Source: an uncultured Nostocoides sp. (GTDB lineage Bacteria; Actinomycetota; Actinomycetes; Actinomycetales; Dermatophilaceae). Taken from it: DNA of 64,000 nt. Location of the stretch: NCBI GenBank assembly GCA_937907685.1, contig CALCXF010000019.1:1-64000 (forward strand). Reading direction: 5' to 3'. Under the pieces are notes generated by a model that was not told where the DNA came from, did not search any database, and was given only the letters and a program-made list of their open reading frames with translations. Shown here in pieces: positions 60,569 to 64,000 of the stretch (its first letter is position 1; each line of letters opens with the position of its first letter). Made by a program: the position numbers and the translations under genes.

Positions 60569-61902
60569 TCACGCCATCCCCAGCCGGTCAACGGAGGCGC
60601 TTGAGAACGGTAGCTACGTCCGGTGGGCGTGGTGACCTCCAGCTCCCTGGGCCGATGGCATGGCGATCCCGTCGCCCTGGTGTGCCACCCCGGAGCCTCC
60701 TTCGCGTGGTTGCACCGAACGCACTTGCCGTTGCCCTCGACGAAGTCGGTGGGCCCGCCGTCGCGGGCGGGGGTGGCATGGTCGGCGTGCGCGATGGCGG
60801 CTCCGCACCACGGGGTGGTGCACACGTCATCTCGCAGGATCAACATCCGGCGCAGCAAACCCGTGAAGAGCCGACGCCGTGAGTCCATCGCCACCAGATC
60901 CCGGCCGCTGGGCGAGGTGTAGAGCCGACGCAGCCACACGGATCCCTCATCGGCTCCGCGCAGCCACCAGCGGGCCACCGGCGCCGGAATGCTGCCGTGA
61001 CCGGGGATACGGGCCGGTTCCATGACCGGCCGAGCCGGGTCGCCCGTGCCGGCCAGTGCCCGGTCGGTCATGACGAGGTGCACCTCGACCGGCTGAAGCA
61101 TCCCCGGCTCGCGACCGGAGAGGGCCGCGAGTGCGGTGTCGGCAGCGACGGCTCCCAGGCCTCGGCCCTCGTGACGTTCGTCCGGACAGTGCCCGCTGAC
61201 CACGGAGCGAGCGCGCGTCTGGAGCGCGGCCTGCGCCCCGGCCACCTCGACCATTGGCCCGAGGACCGTCAGGTACGCCATGCCGTCGGCGGCCCGCCGA
61301 ACGCTGACCCGGCGGGATCGCACCGCCGCCTCCATCCGGCGCACCACCGACGCCGCGTCGAGCTCCGCAGCAACCCGGCGGGCGGCCCTGTCCGCCTCGG
61401 TCAAGCCGAGCCCTCCGAGCAGCGGACCGACCCGGCGGTCGACTTCGGCACGGTGGGCGACCGAGAGCCCCGATGTCGCCTGCGCCATCGCCGCCGCGTG
61501 CCGCTCCGAGCACTCCCCCGCCGCGAGCGCCGCCATCGTGGCCGGAAGGTGCGTCAATAGAGCCCGGCTCAAGCTGACGAAGCGGTCACCGAGAGTCGGT
61601 GACTCGCGCCGGGCCAACGCCACTTCCGACGCCACCGACCGCCCCACGTCGCGGGGGGCGATCTGCTCTCGGGACTCGTGAAGGGCATGCACGGCGCGGG
61701 CCTGTGCCGCCGACGAGGCACCCTTGACGCGCTCGAGCTCGGCGATCAGGTTCACGCGCTCCCGGTCACTCAGAGCACCCGTGTCCACCGAGCCCAACCA
61801 GGTACGGAACGCCGTGACCGGCGCCGCGGAACGTGAATTGCCCTGTCCCCCAGCGTTGTCCGCGCCTACAGCACGTGCGTCGGGTCCTGTCTCTGCCCCC
61901 AT
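60569..61902 (-). CDS. DUF222/HNH endonuclease protein lacking its own stop codon
   Basis: From ATG 61902, about 443 residues form a complete DUF222-HNH protein: helical DUF222 domain (about 40-300) and HNH with CTTPWCGAAIAHADH, ATPARDGGPTDFVEGNGKC and RCNHAKEAPGW. Such proteins are multicopy in actinobacteria and often move with mobile DNA; activity is unproven. The family's usual C-terminus (TTPTGRSYRSQAPPLTG) is reached near 60585, but no stop follows in this frame: it stays open to 58975, through the antisense of the GMC gene (975 codons in all). TGA codons occur nearby in the other two frames (60590 and 60571), so a late frameshift is likely. A TATGGT -10 box (61914-61909) lies 6 nt before the ATG. 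Confidence 0.8.
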
Positions 61903-61908
61903 GAAGAG

Positions 61909-61914
61909 ACCATA
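61909..61914 (-). promoter_or_regulatory. -10 box for leaderless HNH gene
   Basis: TATGGT on the minus strand ends 6 nt before ATG 61902; no ribosome site is visible. Confidence 0.45.
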
Positions 61915-61996
61915 CGACCCACCTCTGACACTGCCTCCAGCTTGGTCCGCGGGTGAGGCTCAGCAGCGTGATGGGCGAACTGGTGACAGCCAATCG

Positions 61997-62033
61997 CACT
62001 GTCATGCCGGCGGTCTCAATGGGTCAGCGCAAC
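61997..62033 (+). repeat. Left inverted repeat of the IS30 element
   Basis: Matches the reverse complement of 63213-63249 at 28 of 37 positions by hand alignment. The inner 12 bp are identical, and outer blocks TGCC, GCGG and TCA are also shared. Confidence 0.8.
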
Positions 62034-62067
62034 ACTTCCTTGATTCGACTGTGTCGAGGAGGTTGTC

Positions 62068-63222
62068 GTGGGTCATGGCGACTACGTGAGGTTGACGCCG
62101 CAGGCGATCGACCAGATGTGGGTGCGACTGAAAGCTGGTGAGGCGGCGAAGCCGACGGCTCGCGCGCTGGGGTTGTGCACCGGAACGGTGCGCGCGTATC
62201 TGATCCGCTGCGGCGGGATCCGACCCGAAGCGAGGCGGCGTGCTGCGGACAGGTTGAGCTTGGCGGACCGCGAGGAGATCTCCCGCGGGCTGGCCGCGGG
62301 CGAGTCGATCCGGTCGATCGCGGCCCGGGTCGGCCGGGCGCCGTCGACGGTCAGCAGGGAGGTCAACGCCAACGGTGGCCGGCGCGGGTACCGAGCGGTG
62401 CGGGCCGACTACCGGGCCTGGGCACGGGCGACCCGGCCGAAGGCATGCAAGCTCTCCATGCAGCCGCGGCTGCGTGCGATCGTGGAGGAGAAGCTGGCTC
62501 AGCGCTGGTCACCGGAGCAGATCGCCGGCTGGCTGAAACGGACCTACCCCCAGGACCCACGGATGCAGGTGTCGCACGAGAGCATCTACCGCAGCTTGTA
62601 CGTACAGTCCCGCGGCGCACTGAACAAAGAGCTCACCCGGTACCTGCGCACCGGACGGGTTCTGCGCCGCCCCAAAGGAGTTCGCACCCCCGATGGTCGC
62701 GGCTCAAGGCCGAACACGGTCAACATCTCCGAGCGCCCACCCGAGGTCGCCGACCGGGCAGTACCCGGACACTGGGAAGGCGACCTGGTCTTCGGTAAGG
62801 GGATGAGCCCGGTAGCGACCCTGGTCGAGCGCAAGACTCGCTACCTGATGCTGGTCGCCCTGCCGCGTGGGGACCACCGAGCCGACGCCGTTGCGCAGGC
62901 CCTGGCCGACGCCGTCACCACGCTGCCCAAGCAGCTGGCCAAGACCCTCACGTGGGACCTCGGACACGAGATGGCCCAGCACCAGCAGTTCACCATCGCC
63001 ACCGGTGTGCAGGTCTACTTCTGCGACCCGAAGTCGCCCTGGCAACGCGGCAGCAACGAGAACACCAACGGGCTGCTGCGTCAGTACCTGCCTCGCCGGC
63101 TCGACTTCCGCACCCTCACCCAAACCGACTTCGACGCCATCGCCGAGGAGCTGAACAACCGACCTCGACAAACCCTGGGCTTCAAGACACCATCAGAATC
63201 ACTGGCGGAGGCGTTGCGCTGA
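62068..63222 (+). CDS. IS30-family transposase
   Basis: A 384-aa transposase. Two N-terminal HTH regions (about 10-45 and 65-100, the second with SIRSIAARVGRAPSTVSREV typical of IS30) and a C-terminal integrase core with Asp239 (HWEGDLVFGK), Asp297 (LTWDLGHEM) and Glu331 (RGSNENTNGLLRQY), that is, DD33E. All catalytic residues are present, so it is probably active. GTG 62068 has GAGGAGG five bases upstream. Its stop codon lies inside the right inverted repeat. Confidence 0.95.
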   Translation: MGHGDYVRLTPQAIDQMWVRLKAGEAAKPTARALGLCTGTVRAYLIRCGGIRPEARRRAADRLSLADREEISRGLAAGESIRSIAARVGRAPSTVSREVNANGGRRGYRAVRADYRAWARATRPKACKLSMQPRLRAIVEEKLAQRWSPEQIAGWLKRTYPQDPRMQVSHESIYRSLYVQSRGALNKELTRYLRTGRVLRRPKGVRTPDGRGSRPNTVNISERPPEVADRAVPGHWEGDLVFGKGMSPVATLVERKTRYLMLVALPRGDHRADAVAQALADAVTTLPKQLAKTLTWDLGHEMAQHQQFTIATGVQVYFCDPKSPWQRGSNENTNGLLRQYLPRRLDFRTLTQTDFDAIAEELNNRPRQTLGFKTPSESLAEALR

Positions 63223-63249
63223 CCGCCTGAACCCGCAGGCACGAGCGTG
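63213..63249 (-). repeat. Right inverted repeat of the IS30 element
   Basis: Reverse complement partner of 61997-62033. It begins 10 bp before the end of the transposase gene, so the last codons and stop are part of the repeat. Confidence 0.8.
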
Positions 63250-63344
63250 AACTTGCGATCGGCGCGAGTGACCGGTCGGGTGAACAGAGTCGGAGCGATC
63301 TCAGGCCCCATCGACGCTCTCGTGGCGGGTGGGGAGGTGAGGAG

Positions 63345-64000
63345 CTAGCCCGGGGCGTCGGACGTGGGGATCGCGGGCGGCCTGTTGCCGTGTTCCGGAC
63401 GCTCGGCCATCTGATTGAGACGACTAGCGAGTTTGCGGTCGTGGCTTCGTGAGGTGTGCACGGAGATAGCGCTGACCTTCGGGTCGGCATGGCCCACACG
63501 TGCTTGGAGTGTTTCCTGGCTAGCGCCGGCATCAGCGGCCAGTGTGTTGGCGGTATGTCTTGGGTCGTGCCAGGCCAGACCATCCATTCGTGACCGCACG
63601 CGTTGGCTGCGGACCTGCAAGCGGCGAGGACGGTGTGCCGGGAGAGTGGTTGTCCGTCCTTCCGGGTCAAGATGTGGTCCTGTGACTTCCACGGCTCTCG
63701 CTCGGCGATGTACTCGGCCATCGCGTCGGTGACGTGCTGCGGCATGTGAACCAGGCGGATGCCCCGCTCTGACTTCGGTGGGCCGATCACAAGGCGAACC
63801 GGCGTCCCCACATACTGCGCTGTTTGCGCGATGCGCAGGATCCCCGCTGAGAGGTCGACGTCACCTCGTCTCAGGCCGGCTGCTTCACCGATGCGGAGTC
63901 CACACCAACCGGTCACCAAGGTGAGTGCGCGCCAGTTCGGAGGCATCTCAGCCATAAGCTCAGCGAGGTCCACGAGGGACAGCGCAACGGATTGGCGCGA
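63345..64000 (-). pseudogene. Tyrosine recombinase/integrase, frameshifted and cut by the window edge
   Basis: The catalytic domain is spread over two frames. The upstream part (from 64000 to about 63590) reads LVTGWCGLRIGEAAGLRRGD with the first catalytic Arg, and ILTRKDGQPLSRHTVLAACR. The rest (about 63600 to 63345) reads GLAWHDPRHTANTLAADAGA with the His-x-x-Arg motif and ETLQARVGHADPKVSAISVH in the next frame. A single indel around 63560-63640 explains this. At the place where the family has its nucleophilic Tyr (IYQH-like) this copy has ISVH, so the nucleophile seems lost. The N-terminus lies beyond 64000. Confidence 0.8.

Larger units (their letters stand above)
61997..63249 (+). mobile_element. 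IS30-family insertion sequence
   Basis: A complete-looking element of about 1.25 kb: one transposase gene between long imperfect inverted repeats (61997-62033 and 63213-63249), identical at 28 of 37 positions, with a perfect 12-bp inner core GGTCAGCGCAAC. The outer ends may differ by a few bases; I could not see a clear 2-3 bp target duplication. It sits between the HNH gene and a broken integrase. Confidence 0.85.

Noticed and set aside
60588..60830. Separate 80-aa minus-strand gene with a stop near the HNH end
   Set aside because: It is a different frame over the HNH domain and lacks the HNH residues. It only shows where a frameshifted HNH product would stop.
62363..63171. Minus-strand frames inside the IS30 element
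   Set aside because: Antisense shadows of an intact transposase with complete DD33E residues.
61902..64000. Prophage or integrative element inside the window
   Set aside because: Only an IS, an HNH gene and a broken integrase are seen. No phage structural, replication or conjugation genes and no attachment repeats are visible before the window ends.

Overview
The window is a 64 kb stretch of very GC-rich chromosome from an actinobacterium. Support for this comes from strong GC bias at third codon positions, frequent GTG starts, starts placed 6-7 nt behind a TANNNT -10 box, an AfsR/SARP-type regulator, GAF-ANTAR and DUF6458/DUF6584-type proteins, mycothiol-type maleylpyruvate isomerase domains and DUF222 HNH proteins. 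A relative of Intrasporangiaceae (Janibacter/Knoellia-like) would fit, but that is a guess from gene content only.

Layout. 1-8.6 kb: partial GNAT acetyltransferase, tRNA-Ser(GCT), GAF-ANTAR regulator, class B penicillin-binding protein, cold-shock protein, universal stress protein, and an FrcBCA-like sugar ABC operon with a divergent LacI regulator and two matching operators, then tRNA-Ser(TGA). 8.7-14.7 kb: a small YtxH-like protein, then four tightly packed genes: a cytoplasmic-looking subtilase with nine GYASGV repeats, an ECF-like sigma factor, a small two-part protein and a TPR-CHAT (caspase-like) protein. This is the most novel-looking system here. 14.7-22.7 kb: cysE-cysK, a membrane Fe-S/CCG oxidoreductase and a glycine-betaine-type (OpuC/Pro) ABC operon. 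22.8-29.4 kb: a minus-strand group with an AfsR-like regulator, an FAD monooxygenase fused to a maleylpyruvate-isomerase-like domain, a methyltransferase and a possible small basic protein ending in a strong terminator. 29.5-40.1 kb: DUF4406 protein, DeoR regulator, phosphotransferase, two-way packed MFS/hydrolase/cutA/dcd genes, tRNA-Gly(CCC), a lipoprotein with acidic repeats, a flippase-like membrane protein, DUF6584, an FadE5-like acyl-CoA dehydrogenase and DUF6458.

40.2-48.8 kb: an operon of a CopD-CtaG fusion, a nitrilase-family amidase and a GlcD-like FAD oxidase; a mycothiol-type enzyme; a MarR-MFS efflux pair; another MFS. 48.8-55.1 kb: branched-chain 2-oxoacid dehydrogenase operon (E1a, E1b, E2) continuing through an unknown 490-aa protein and an acyl-CoA dehydrogenase. 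55.2-60.6 kb: beta-lactamase-fold enzyme, GH13 trehalose-synthase-like enzyme with an LLM flavin enzyme, GMC oxidoreductase. 60.6-64 kb is a mobile or decayed end: a DUF222 HNH gene without its own stop, an intact IS30-family element with long imperfect inverted repeats, and a frameshifted tyrosine recombinase running off the window.

Almost everything outside 9.4-14.7 kb and 60.6-64 kb looks like ordinary housekeeping or accessory metabolism. Genes are packed with many 4-bp ATGA overlaps and several tail-to-tail overlaps of 10-40 bp. All functional statements come from reading motifs by eye; no database search was run.
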